Shown one piece after another: positions 10,783 to 22,217 of a stretch of DNA of 64,000 nt (positions are counted from its first letter, which is position 1; every line of letters begins with the position of its first letter). Location of the stretch: the NCBI GenBank assembly GCA_009103225.1, contig RHPI01000003.1, positions 345,332 through 409,331 on the forward strand, read 5' to 3'. The translations under genes were made by a program, and so were the position numbers. Below the pieces are notes generated by a model. The model was not told where the DNA came from. It did no database searches and saw nothing but the letters and a program-made list of their open reading frames with translations. The stretch comes from Chlorokybus atmophyticus (Eukaryota > Streptophyta > Chlorokybophyceae > Chlorokybales > Chlorokybaceae).

Positions 10783-11200
10783 TCACCAAATCAATAGATG
10801 GGTTATGTAGCCACGGTAGTCCCAAAATACCATCAAACCCGTTCTGTAGGGTGATGCAGCAGAAACGCATGTTCTCTTCAACTTCCCCATACGAACACAC
10901 AACTCTTTGGTTAAACACGCAGCACCGGTACCTCCGGAGGGTGGTTCCCCATCAGCATGTTTCACATTTCCTGCTCATGATGGTGAAAGCCAACCGTAGC
11001 GCCGTGCAACCTCCTCACTCATGAAGTTGCTATTTGCTCCACTATTAACCATAAGGTTGCACTCCTTCCATTGTCCTCGGTCAACGCAAATGCGTGCTAG
11101 AAGCCCAATGTGCTTTATTGCCTCCTCGCTTGCATAACTTACCACCATGGGCGTGTTCATAGCCACCTCCAATTTCTTCCTTAATTGCGATGTCACATAC
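10783..11200 (-). pseudogene. Gypsy element A: retropepsin-like protease
   Basis: The minus reading contains CNLMVNSGANSNFMSEEVA, the flap-preceding active-site region of a retroviral-type aspartic protease. The catalytic Asp of the usual DSG is Asn here (NSG), which should abolish activity. Residues further downstream (FCCITLQNGFDGILGLPW, partly out of frame) fit the second half of the fold. Confidence 0.75.
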
Positions 11201-11249
11201 TTTAGTTGTGCGTGAGGCTCCCCCTTATCCCCAGCAGTAGCCTCCTTAC

Positions 11250-11815
11250 CTACTGCAGGGAGTCGTTTCCCAGATCCTCCACGCCATCTTCGTCCAATTC
11301 ATTTATGCGTCGTGCGCCATATGTGTTGCCAGCTGATGCAGACACTCGTGTGCGCCGCATCGAGCATTTGAGCGCTGAATGTTCTGTCGATCCGCACACG
11401 TAACACTTGCGCACGCTGCTACCTGCCTCACCACGTCCACCGTGCTTCGCCACGCTAGTGTGCGTATGTATGGCACCCACCTCCATTGGTAATGGTTCAC
11501 AATCAGCTCCACCTTTCTTTGCAAGTTATGAACTTAGTTGCCTTCGTGTTCATGCATGTCGAAAGCTTCCCCTAGGCTGATCATCACGCTCTTGCTTGCT
11601 CCCACGCCTCCAATCAACATTTGATGCAGAAGACTTGAAGTATAACGCGTGGAGACGCTCCGCGATGCGTATAGCTTCCGCTAAAGTTATGGTCCCGTAG
11701 CTCCACTTTTTTGCGTCCGAAAGATTTAACACTACGTGTATACCAGTCCAACTGCTCTTCCTCGGTCATGTTGGGTATGGACATTACGAAATGCTGAGGT
11801 GACGGCGTACACGGC
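11250..11815 (-). pseudogene. Gypsy element A: gag with CCHC zinc knuckle
   Basis: Contains IPNMTEEEQLD, ITLAEAIRIAERLHALYFK and the zinc knuckle CYVCGSTEHSALKC (CX2CX4HX4C). It is closely related to the gag of element B. Its 5' part is missing: at about 11,820 the sequence switches to a Copia pol fragment on the other strand, so element A has lost its 5' LTR. Confidence 0.85.
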
Positions 11816-11829
11816 TATGTAAACAAATA

Positions 11830-12724
11830 GTCAGAGTAGTCAGACCCAAGGCTTTTCATTAGTAAAGACGAACAGGTTTAACTGTTGGTGTACGTAGACG
11901 ACATCAATTGGCATTTGCAAGCGCTCCGGCACTATAGCAAATGAAGGTGGCATTGATAGTTGCATTCAAGATTTGGGATTTTGAGGATGCACACTTGCTC
12001 CTCGGCATCGTCATCACAAGGGAATTAATGTAAAGGGCAAGGCCACACCACTAAGCGTGGGAGTTTAGCTACTCGAGGCACGGATCACTACCTCTGTGCT
12101 AAATAAAGCTATCTACCCTTATGGTGAGCTTGTCGGGAGCCTCATCTATTTGCCCATTGCCACAAGGCCTGACATTACATAAGCCATGGGAGTCTTCGCG
12201 AGACTCATATCAGCACCCACTATTGAGCACTGAATGGAAGCAAAAGGAGTTCATTCCTACCTTGGAAGTACATAATACGTGGGTATGACTTGTGGAAGAA
12301 ATAGGAACATCACATCACATGGCTATTGTAATGCAGACTATGTCGGAGAACTCTACACGAGGAGGTCTACCACAAGGTACACTCTCTGAATGAAAAGAGG
12401 CGTCATTGGTTTAAATAGCCGCCTACAGCCAACTGTTGCTGCATCTGCTGCGGAGGCCGAGTACATTGATTTGTGTCACCATTGCATGTGACAACCAAGG
12501 AGCGCTTAAGTTGAGCATGCACCCCATCATATCTGCCAGGTTAAAGCATATCAACATCATGCATTACTCGAAGTGAGAGAGAGTCGCACGAGGGGAGTGA
12601 AATTCAGGTTCTGCAGCACGGAGAACATGCTCGCAGATTGCATGACCAAGCCACTGCCACCTAATCAGTTCTAAACATGCTGCATGAAGCTCGGAGTTGA
12701 GGGCTAAAGATGCTCGTGTGGGAG
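11830..12724 (+). pseudogene. Copia element: end of reverse transcriptase and RNase H
   Basis: Plus-strand frames read VYVDDI (catalytic), GSLIYLPIATRPDIT, SAPTIEH, GYCNADYVGELYTRRSTT, SRLQPTVAASAAEAEYIDL, CDNQGALKL and STENMLADCMTKPLPP, in the order of the C-terminal half of a Ty1/Copia polyprotein. Several frame changes and stops are present. The 5' part of the element is missing. It runs straight into its 3' LTR. Confidence 0.92.
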
Positions 12725-13107
12725 TGTTAGAGGTACTTTGCTAGGCGCTTTAGTTAAACTTCTACGATCATCTTTCCTTTGATGATTACGGTCAACCACC
12801 GTTATGGCAGCTGTAGTTCACTGTAATCAATGTTGACTTTGACCTGTAACCTTAACCATTAACTGTTACTGGTGTTGACTAGTGTACTATATAAGACACG
12901 TTATGTTGTGGAATATAGTAAGATCCACTCTGCTCTACTTGTTAGCGCTACACTTGTGCGTGTGGGCATTGCCGCTACCGTGCAATCTCAACATATACAT
13001 GCTATGCATGTGTGCCTTCATAAGTGCGCAAGTGCTTGCTCAAGTGTACACATGTGCACATACGAATTTGTAGCTAGCACCGCAAGCATGCTTTAATTAA
13101 GCTAACA
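12725..13107 (+). repeat. 3' LTR of the Copia fragment
   Basis: Starts TGTTAGAGGTAC right after the purine-rich GTGTGGGAG and ends GCTAACA. Contains a TATA-like ACTATATAAGACAC block at about 12,885, in the position of an LTR promoter. It is related in its centre to, but distinct from, the LTRs at 9124 and 14,132. Confidence 0.8.
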
Positions 13108-14126
13108 CCTATGTGTAAGCAAGTTCATGTAAGTCCAATACATTAAATCTGCTTGCGAATCCATGGAGGCTGATATCGCAGCTAGCGCTAAATACCATGT
13201 AAGTATTTCCTCTTTGGCCTTATCTCTCTCACTCCACTCTCGATGCAAATTTCTGTATGTGCACTGCAATAAGTACGTGCGCATAAGGAGTGGTTGCAAT
13301 GCGCGTGCACACAAGTTTTGCGTGTGTGTGTATGTGACTTTTGGTAGGTTGTGATGCGGGCTTTGCCTTGTCATGACATCTTTTTCCTGCCCTTGATAGC
13401 ACGAAACCACATGATCATTGGTGATCTATTACAGCGCTCTCGTCTTCGCCTAGTTGCATGTCAGCCCACAAGCATATGTTGATCCAAGTCAGCTCTTTTT
13501 ACCAACTTATAACTAGCTATAACAACTTGCATGCATTTTCAAGGTGAGCGAGGTCAGCTTCTTTTGCATCAATGACCGAGTATAAGTACATGCAATTTTG
13601 CAAACATATACATAAGCTACTACTGAGCATGTACACACATGCAGATATATATCATGCCTTATCAATGTTAATTGCGGTGGTTAATTGTTGTTAAGCTTCT
13701 CCGGGTGCCGGCGGTAATCTCAAAGAGTATTGTGGAGGATGTTCAACACCACAAATGCATTAATCACAATCTGACACACAATGTTCACAGCACTCTCCTC
13801 ACCACTTGCAAATTGTCTCGGTGCCTCGTGCACCTGCTTTTTGTACTTGGCCTATTAGAGGTCTTAGCCCTCGCACATTTGCAATGAACACAAAAAATCG
13901 TGTGATATGCGTTGTCACTCACATCTCTTCACTTTTGTAGTAAGTAGGAAGGACCAATGAAGGTGTTCATACACACATTGTGCGCATAGCACTTGGTATT
14001 CGTGCTCATGAAGTCGGTGCTTATACACTTGGTGCATGTTATGCAGCTATACAAGGATTTAACAGCTATACAAAGCACCGTTTACAAGTAAATACGTAAT
14101 GGGTTAATATTAAGCACAACGTCACT
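13108..14126. other. intergenic, no gene recognised
   Basis: Only short frames. A run of ACACACAC/TGTGTGTG and GCATGC-rich sequence is present, without a recognisable coding or RNA gene. Confidence 0.5.
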
Positions 14127-14470
14127 AAGACTGTTAAAGGTTATAGGTTGCTGAATGTATTCATATAGGCGGCGCCTACATGTAGTTGATACGATCAGTG
14201 TAACCTTAATAGTTACGAAAGTCATAAAAGTTGCAGGAATTGCGGCGATTATGGTCAACTGCCGTTATGGTCAACCATGATCAACTTTGACCTTGCCCAA
14301 TGACTAGTGTTAACTAGTGTTGACTATTGTCGACTCTAATTAAAGTTAACTAGACTAGACTAGGGTTGACTGATGCTTAGTAGCATAGTATATAAGACAC
14401 TGTATATTGCTTAATACAGTGGGTCGCACATTGTCTCTATAGTTGGCGTGCTTGCTGCACTTGTCCTTGG

Positions 14471-15108
14471 TGTGACGAAGCTCGTACTGTCACCTATGAA
14501 GTGGTCCAATCACCAACCCTCTCACAAAAACACGGTATTCACATCGAAACCTTGCCCCCCTTGCCAAGCACACACGCGCACCCCGCTACGCGAGTACGCA
14601 CGTGCATGCGCTCAATGCTACACACCGACTTGTGCAGCGCCTTGGATTGTCACACAAGCAAGCACACACCAGTGGATACATGCTAGCAACCCCTGCTAAC
14701 CACCACCAGGCTTGCACACAAGAAATTAGGGAGCTAAAGGTTGTATTGCAATTTGTATTATGTCGCTTTTAAACCTATCAGTCTGTACATGCTATGTAGC
14801 GCAACCTGTGCTGCATAAAATCAAATGATGCAATGTTATTGCAGAACCTTGTAGTAAACTTTTATACCTTTTTAACGCACAAAAGATTTCCTGATTAGGT
14901 CCTCATATGGTCAAGTTATACTACTTGGCGCCAGGCCCTTCTCGAGTGGCCCGTCATTTTCTGGCACCTTTCGGACTGGTCCTGGGGCCTCGGTGGATGT
15001 CCGCGGCAGACTCATAACTCGCCGATATCTACCATAAGTCATGAAAACATGGTGCTTGAATAATGGGCTAAAAAAGTACCTATAATCAACTTGGCCTCGA
15101 CTGTTACA
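14471..15108 (-). mobile_element. solo Gypsy LTR nested in the Copia 5' LTR
   Basis: A 638-bp segment, minus start TGTAACAGTCGAGG and minus end CTTCGTCACA, colinear with most of the Gypsy LTR at 6019-7204. It splits the Copia LTR precisely where intact copies read GTCCTTAATGTGTG. Flanks are CTTGG on the left and CTTAA on the right, an imperfect 5-bp duplication. Confidence 0.85.
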
Positions 15109-15194
15109 CTTAATGTGTGCACACTTGCATGTAAGAGGCGCATACACACACACTAGGCGCATCACTAATTGTTAACAGGTCATGGGCCCACTCG

Positions 15195-16090
15195 CTGTTG
15201 TGTGATTGTGCTAGTGAGAGAAAGTGTTGAGCATAGGAGCCAACTAGTGTAGTGTTCTTGGGGACAGGGTGACTTGTACTATTGTATATCAAGCAATGAC
15301 TGATACAGACAAGATCCCCTTCAAGTCTCTCTGATCTGCACATTTATGCTTTATAGTCGGTGAAGATGATGTTGGTGCTGATCCGCAAGAAGATCTGGAG
15401 TTTTATGGACCCCACCTCCTCCACATCATTACGGCCAAGCAGTAGGTTACACTGGTACTTGGACAGAGAATTCACAATCAGCTTTTGCGCTGATAAGATT
15501 GCGCATCAAAGACTTCTATCTCCCTCCTGTTGCGGATTGCAAGACTGGATGTGAGGCGTGAGAGGTCTTCAACACCTTCTTCAAGGCCAACAGCATTCGC
15601 GCAAGTTGCAGCTACACTCTTGGACACCCTCTTCAAGGCCAACAGCAACTCGTGCGAGTTGCAGCACTCGATGTTGTGTGATTGCTTGTGCTAGTGAGAA
15701 AAAGTGTTGAGCATCGGAGCCTACTAGCAGAGTGATCTTTGAGAGACGGTGACTTGTACTATTATATAGCAATCAATGATACAGAGTAGATCCCCTTTGA
15801 GTCTCTTGATTTGCACAACTACGCTTTCTAATCGGTGAAGATGAAGTTGGTGCTGATCCGCAAAAAGCTTTCGAGTTTTATGGACCCCACCTCCTCCACA
15901 TCATTACGGCCAAGAAATAGGTTACACTGGTACTCGGGCAGAGAATTTACAATTAGCTTTTGCGTTGACAAGATTGCACATTGAAGACCTCTATCTCCCT
16001 CTTGTTGCGGATTGCAAGAGTGAACGTGAGGCGTGGAAGGCCTTCGACACCCTTTCAAGGCCAACAACAACACGCACAAGTTGCAACTGA
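15195..16090 (+). repeat. tandem duplication of about 470 bp in the gag leader
   Basis: The block starting TTGTGTGATTGTGCTAG at about 15,199 is repeated from about 15,675, with the same order of landmarks (AGTGTTGAGCAT, GACTTGTACTATT, GGTGAAGATGA, TTTTATGGACCCCACC, CATCATTACGGCC). The copies differ at many positions, so the duplication is old. Confidence 0.85.
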
Positions 16091-16549
16091 GACGCAAGCT
16101 GACACTTTTAAGAATGGAGCACAAGAAAGCCAGTTCGAAAGTACATCTCTCGTGCAAGGGAGCTTTAGCAAGACCTTACAGTAGTGGGCCACAATGTGAA
16201 GGACGAAGAGGTGATGTGGGCAGTCTTTGCTGACTTAAAAAAGAGCTTTGCTACGCTAGTGATTGTATTGGAGTCCTCAGATGTAGTGTTGAAGTTTGCT
16301 AATATAGTGCTTAAGTCGCTAGCTGCGGAAGGCAAGATGGGTGTTGAGGAGATAGAGAATGGCGAACCTATCACACTCGCTGCCTCATCTTCTCAGCACA
16401 CACGAAGCAGGAGCAAGGCAGGTGGTGGGAAGCCATCACGTGACAAGAAGTGTCACTATTGCAAGATGAAGGGCCACTTTATTTGCGAGTACCAGAAGAA
16501 GATCCACGATGAGGCAACCAAGGAGGAGCATGCCACGATGGCTTTCTAG
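16000..16549 (+). pseudogene. Copia gag with degenerate zinc knuckle
   Basis: The longest clean stretch, 16,184-16,549, reads GHNVKDEEVMWAVFADLKKS, then VEEIENGEPITLAASSS and a basic linker, and ends in CHYCKMKGHFICEY plus HDEATKEEHATMAF. The knuckle has the right spacing for the first Cys pair and His, but the last Cys is Tyr. The sister copy at 2320-2363 keeps it. Upstream gag residues are in another frame. It would bind element RNA. Confidence 0.8.
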
Positions 16550-17128
16550 CATTGGTGAGGACCCTAAGGAGTTGCAGTGAATGGTGTTAGTCCGTCCTCT
16601 CCCACTGAAAGGGTGCATGAAGGACATGCATAGATGGAGGTCGCAGATATACAGGTCTGTGAGAGTCATTGCTAGCCTACAATTGGTTGCTAGTGTTGAG
16701 TTGCATACACTAGAGGTTGCAATGCTGTAGCATTGCTCCTGGTAGCATACAGGTGTGCGATACTGGTTAGAGCACACTTCACTACACTAGCATGCAAGGA
16801 CTGTGGTGTTGAGCTGCATATGGTAGAGGTTGCCTTGCTGAAGAGTTGTCGTTTGTAGCACACAAGCGTGCGGTACAATTTAGAGCACTTCACTTGATTG
16901 GTATGCAAGGACTGAGTTGTATAGCTAGCTAACAGGAGATGGGAGGGGTGCTTTCTTTGGTAAAAGGGTCTGATCAACCCTTGCACGGCCTATACTCTGG
17001 TACAGTATTGCTAAGGTAGAGAACTCAGTGTAACTTATAGCATAGTTTGCTATCGACGAAGTCTTTAAATCCATCTAAGCAAGGACAGGCCTGGCATGGT
17101 AGAACTCACACACGAGTTATATGCGACA

Positions 17129-17606
17129 CACAGCTCATGCTGAGGGGTCGCTATGGGTCAATAGCTCGGTGGCTACGCCCAGCACCCAAGTGCATTACAA
17201 CACAAATGTATAAGTGTATAGATACAGGCTGATCTATATACAAGTCCGCACCAGGGCGCTAGGCTACAATTATGGGAACTACTTCTTCATGTCAGGTGCG
17301 AAAGTCACGCGCTTTTTCGATGTTCGACTTGTCGATGGCGCCATGGCTGCTGATGCAGAGGTCGAAGCCTTTGAAGCCTGTACACCTGCAAAGTAAACCA
17401 CACTCGCCACCCACGCCAAGGATGGCGCCGCCGTGCTAGGGTTTTAAGCGACTAGGTAAGGAGCTTGTGACTCACAACTCACTCTAGTGAGTGCTTGTGC
17501 CCCCAAGCGCCTAGGGCACTAGGGGCACAAGAGTCTCATAACTCATTAACGAGTTCTTGCGTTCATGGGCGCGCATTTCATGCGCTTTATGAACTCATAT
17601 AACTTA
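17129..17606. mobile_element. unidentified insertion inside the pol-less Copia element
   Basis: The sister copy reads continuously from GGTGGAACCAG to ATGCGACAACTATT at about 2860-2885. Here about 490 bp intervene, flanked by ATGCGACA at 17,121-17,128 and 17,607-17,614. The right half (17,391-17,600) is the dispersed repeat also found at 4642-4845. No clear terminal inverted repeat is seen. An 8-bp duplication would fit a hAT-type transposon, but nothing else supports that. Confidence 0.55.
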
Positions 17607-18172
17607 ATGCGACAACTATGCAAAAGAAACAAGGAGTATTGGAACCTTGTAGTCCTACTGGCACGAGGAGAAGGATGGTGTCATGGAGACAAGCATTACA
17701 TTTGTGGGAGCAATACATTCGTGGGAGTGTTGAATGGAGTAAGTTGAGGTGGGTAATCTTGCAAGCAAAACTTGAAGTTTAAGGTCAAGCTGCTCGCGTG
17801 GGAGCGGTGAAGATGATAGGTTGTTGAAGGTACATGTATAGACGGTGCCTACATGTAATTTGTACGATAAGCTTAACCTTAACAGTTATGGGAGTTGTGA
17901 GAGTTATAGGAGTGACGGCAGTCACGGTCAGCCGCCAGTATGGTCAACCACTTTGATTAGTGTTGACTAATGTTTACTTTAACTAGAGTTTACTAGTGCT
18001 TAGCAGCATAGTATACAAGACACTGCATACCGCTTAATATGGTGTGGGGGGGGGGGGTCGCACATTGTTTTTGAAGTTGACGTGCTTGTTGCACTTGTCC
18101 TTAGCGTGTGCACACTTGTATGTGAGAGGCGCATACATACACACAAGCGTTCCACTAGTTGTCAACAAAGAC

Positions 18173-19570
18173 ACATGAATGTATGCAACGAGAATTGCTG
18201 CCTGCATTAACGTGTCCGGGGGTGGATAAGGTCCCGAATGTTTCACTAAAAATAAAAAAATTTTTTTTTTTAAGGGTAATAAGCGCATTACAAACACATT
18301 ATTTTGTTTACGGTTCATCCTTTCTAATCATGCAACACGCCTCAGCTACAACGATACCAGTAGTTACTTATTGGTCGGGGCTTGGCAAACTTATGCACAA
18401 GCATCAAAGACGTACATTGGAAGTTCCAACAGCACCACAGTGCAGGGGAATTTGCAGCAGCCCACAAGGAAGGAGAGGATGACCACCAACCTCTTCAAAC
18501 ATCTCCAGCCCCAGGCACACCCACGCCAAACACACCCACACTTATACACTACACACCACACCACACCACACAAGCGATGAGGGGAAGAGCCCCTTCAACA
18601 GCTACTAGCCAGGCACCTCACACAAAAGTGGTGAACACACTCTGATCCCTATTTAAGGTTGCTACTAAGCCTTAACACCACTTGCTGCTTTCCCAACCTA
18701 ACACACAAGAAGTCTAGGGCGCAAGGCCTTGTCACCGTGTGCTGACCCATTAGCACAAGCTGACTTTATTCAACATAGGGCATCAACCTCGGGGAAGTGT
18801 TAAACTCCCTCGATTTTTCGTAGGACTAATATTTTAGAGATACAAGATTTGTTTCTTTCAGTACAACACTACCTGCGGATTGCCCAAAGTCACTTCGCCT
18901 TGCAATTGTCACATCTGTCGCAAATCGCACTATCATAGTACAAATCCTGTGGTTTGCCAACTTGACACTCTTTCTATAAGCTGTCACTCACTGTGGCAAC
19001 TCGTTGGTTTGGGCTCGCAGAGCCTCAAGCATTGACCAGTTCTATGCCAACCCTCATTAATGCCTTGTGTAGTTCGTCATACTGAAGGCCCTGTGAGCTC
19101 ATGAGCAGACCTACATGAGAGCATATCCCACTAGCACTTGCTTACAAGGAATGAGTCTCCATTGAGTCTCATCTTATTAACTGACGTGAAGTACAGAGAA
19201 TAATTTTTGCCAGCCCTATGCGCATGGCATTAGCCTGTGCAATTTTGTCAGCGCAAAGGCGAGGCCTTCAAGTTGTTGGCCTTGGATATTTGCCATGTTT
19301 GGGTTGGAGAGCAACATGTAACACAATGGCTTGGCTACCACTTTGTGGTGGTAAGGAGTTACTGACCTTGTAAGAAGTACTAGTGGGGTGTCTAAGGCTA
19401 TTGAAGGGGCTTTTGGTCTAAGTTTATGAAGTGCATGAAATGCGCGCACATGACCTTAAATAATTAGTTAATGAGCAATGACTTTTCTGCCCATTGCGCT
19501 CTAGGCAACGGAGGGTAGAAGCATGTTTTAGGCGTGTATTATAGATTAGAACTTCTACATTTAATCACCT
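18173..19570. other. intergenic, no gene recognised
   Basis: A poly-T/A run near 18,250 and a CACACC-rich stretch at 18,540-18,580. A minus frame at 19,216-19,449 is uninterrupted but has no recognisable motif. Confidence 0.5.
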
Positions 19571-19579
19571 AAGATCCTA

Positions 19580-20860
19580 TCACGGTGGCACCATTCTTGG
19601 CGTAAGCGGCGGGTGTGGTGTGGAGGTACGGCGGCGAAGAAGCTCTGCTATAACTACCATAAGGTCGCAATCCAACCCGAAAGTTAATGAAAAGGAGGTG
19701 GCGACGGTCGCAGTGGCTATGTTAGCCGCTTGCCGTATGTTGCGGACTAAGAGTGCGTGGTGAGGAGGAGGAGAGATCATAGGAGAAAGAGTAGAGCGAG
19801 GTGCGCCCCCCCGCGGGTGGGACAAAGATAGAGGTGAATAAGGAAGATGATGATGCGGAGGAGGAGGAGGACTTTGCCAAAGCGCATGAATTGGGCTCCC
19901 AGTCCCAAAAGCCGCTCCTCCACCCCATCTATGACAACTTTGGACGCCATCATCAGGAGGTGGGAGGTGGTGGATGTGTAGAAAGTGCAACTCTAGCGGG
20001 GGAAGGCGCCCACCATCTAACATGAGCCCATTGCTGACAAGCATAACCAGGCGATGCTTGTGAGCCCACGGTCCCTTTGAAGGAGTATATGACAAAACGG
20101 GCTACGCAACATGTCAACGCGGTGGCTCACCTTGGTCCGGCGGCGGCCTCATTCAACCATGTGCTTGCTCACCTTGCCAATTACCCCACTTCATAAAAGG
20201 CCGCAACGAGAATATAAAAGGTGGGCTCATATGTTGGTAAGCACAGCCATATGCATGAGCATGCATGTAGGAAGGCCATCATGTGGGTGCGGACTTCACG
20301 CATGCACATTTGCACATGCGTGCAACATAGGCCTTATGAAGCCGCTGACCCGTCCACTATATAGCGGCACAATCATACATGTGAATTCATTTGTTCCGCA
20401 TCCCTCCTCCCCCCGCATCTGGGGGGCAGGGGGNGGGGCACGTGATACCCTTGCATGTCCACCACTCTGTTTATGATATAACTTTCACGATGAGGTTAAA
20501 GGCATAGTTCGGAATAGTAAACTATAAATGGGGTGGTACAAGAATGTGGATGCGCTGGGCGCCAAACCTAATAGCTCCGATCCTATGAATGGATGCCCGG
20601 CATTGCTGCTGCTCACGTGTGCTTTGCGCACCAGCGATGGACACCGTGTGCCAGCAGCTCCACCATTTTCAAGTAGCCACAATAAGCATGGTTGGACGGT
20701 GGTGGAGGAGCTCACAAAAGACTATGTAGCTACAGGCGATGCAGAGGCAAAGCGCCTCAAAAAAGCGATTATGGAGGCACCTGCGGCGCAACCCACGCCC
20801 AAGGCAAAGCTTGCTTACACCATAGTCACAAGAGTCGCCACTTTTCATCATAAATTGTAA
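19580..20860 (+). pseudogene. repeat-encoded protein of unknown function (copy 2, inverted)
   Basis: Colinear with 3363-4690 on the opposite strand: acidic low-complexity part, a GGCGGCCTCATT block near 20,138, AAAGGTGGGCTCAT near 20,217, and the C-terminal block GWTVVEELTKDYVATGDAEAKRLKKA with a PTPKAKLAYT tail. Many stops interrupt it. An N and a G/C run lie at about 20,410-20,440, at the place where copy 1 has CCCCCCCC runs. Confidence 0.55.
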
Positions 20861-20949
20861 AACTAGTGTGCATGTATGCGCCCTACTTCATACATGCGCT
20901 CACACTAGTGTAACATATAAACATGTCAACACCAAAGAGAAGTGTATTG

Positions 20950-21140
20950 CAGTTTTACCTGTATGCGCCACATACAGTGACTTATATACTGAGTGAGTCA
21001 ACAGTAGAAAGCACTAGTCAACTCCAGCCAAACTCAACTCTAGTCAACACTAGTCAACGGTCAAAGTCAACATTGACCATAACTGTCGTAACTCCCATAA
21101 CTCCCATAACTCCTGTTGACTTTAACTCCATAGCATAACT
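20950..21140 (-). repeat. Copia-type LTR remnant
   Basis: Repeated AGTCAACACTAGTCAACG and CATAACTCC motifs match the middle of the LTR at 9124-9470 in the same orientation. Both ends are lost. Confidence 0.7.
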
Positions 21141-21786
21141 GCCGCACATGGTCTAAGTAACATGCACAAGCTGTCTGTACGATAAGCATACCATATTAGC
21201 AAACCTCATATGTTTAACCTTTGACATAAAGTACTTAAAAATACGCAAAATGCAAGCTTTTTAATACTTTATGTCATAAGTACTTTTTGTAGTACGCTTT
21301 CGCCGCGAAAATGCGGTTGCAGCCTATATGCGTCACAAATCATGATTACAACCGCAATTACTTGCGACTTACCAGCGTTGTCGCGACATGCGCGATAGCT
21401 GACGCGCCGCGCATTCATCAAACACGGCGTTACGCGTTTGCTGTATACGCCTGCCAGCAAGAACTTACAGTTATTAATTCAAGCCTTGAACACATCTGAC
21501 TACATGCCTCACGCATGGGCATGCAAATTTATGCTCAAACGCCATGCAACATGCATAGTGTATGTGTTACATGCATATATTATCACTTGTTATGCACAGT
21601 ATAAACTTAATGAACTTGTTATGCACTATATAAAACACTGTGCTATATACATACATACTTCACCCGTACTACATGTGCAACTGACAAAAAGTACTTGAAA
21701 GTACCCATATGTGAGGGTTGGCATAACTTTCACGTATAATGTACTGTGTGACTATAGCCCACATTGCCTTCAAAGGTCGGGGTCCC

Positions 21787-22217
21787 NNNNNNNNNNNNNN
21801 NNNNNNNNNNNNNNNNNNNNNNNNNNNNNNNNNNNNNNNNNNNNNNNNNNNNNNNNNNNNNNNNNNNNNNNNNNNNNNNNNNNNNNNNNNNNNNNNNNNN
21901 NNNNNNNNNNNNNNNNNNNNNNNNNNNNNNNNNNNNNNNNNNNNNNNNNNNNNNNNNNNNNNNNNNNNNNNNNNNNNNNNNNNNNNNNNNNNNNNNNNNN
22001 NNNNNNNNNNNNNNNNNNNNNNNNNNNNNNNNNNNNNNNNNNNNNNNNNNNNNNNNNNNNNNNNNNNNNNNNNNNNNNNNNNNNNNNNNNNNNNNNNNNN
22101 NNNNNNNNNNNNNNNNNNNNNNNNNNNNNNNNNNNNNNNNNNNNNNNNNNNNNNNNNNNNNNNNNNNNNNNNNNNNNNNNNNNNNNNNNNNNNNNNNNNN
22201 NNNNNNNNNNNNNNNNN
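21787..22217. other. assembly gap (N run)
   Basis: Undetermined bases. Reading frames crossing it have no meaning. Confidence 1.

Larger units (their letters stand above)
14132..18167 (+). mobile_element. complete pol-less Copia-type insertion with target duplication
   Basis: Flanked by the identical 5-bp AAGAC at 14,127-14,131 and 18,168-18,172. The 5' LTR runs 14,132-15,177 (TGTTAAAGG to GTTAACA, enlarged by a nested insertion) and the 3' LTR runs 17,805-18,167 (ends GTCAACA). Between them only a gag-like frame is recognisable; no protease, integrase or reverse transcriptase is seen. It would need enzymes from an autonomous Copia. A second, truncated member is at 1886-3178. Internal duplications lie at about 15,195-16,090 and 16,680-16,910. 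Confidence 0.88.

Noticed and set aside
14466-15113. Perfect target duplication around the nested Gypsy LTR
   Set aside because: Flanks are CTTGG and CTTAA, so only three of five bases match; insertion is clear from the split LTR, but the duplication is not proven.
15195-16090. CRISPR-like or satellite array
   Set aside because: Only two long, diverged copies without spacers; an ordinary tandem duplication within an element.
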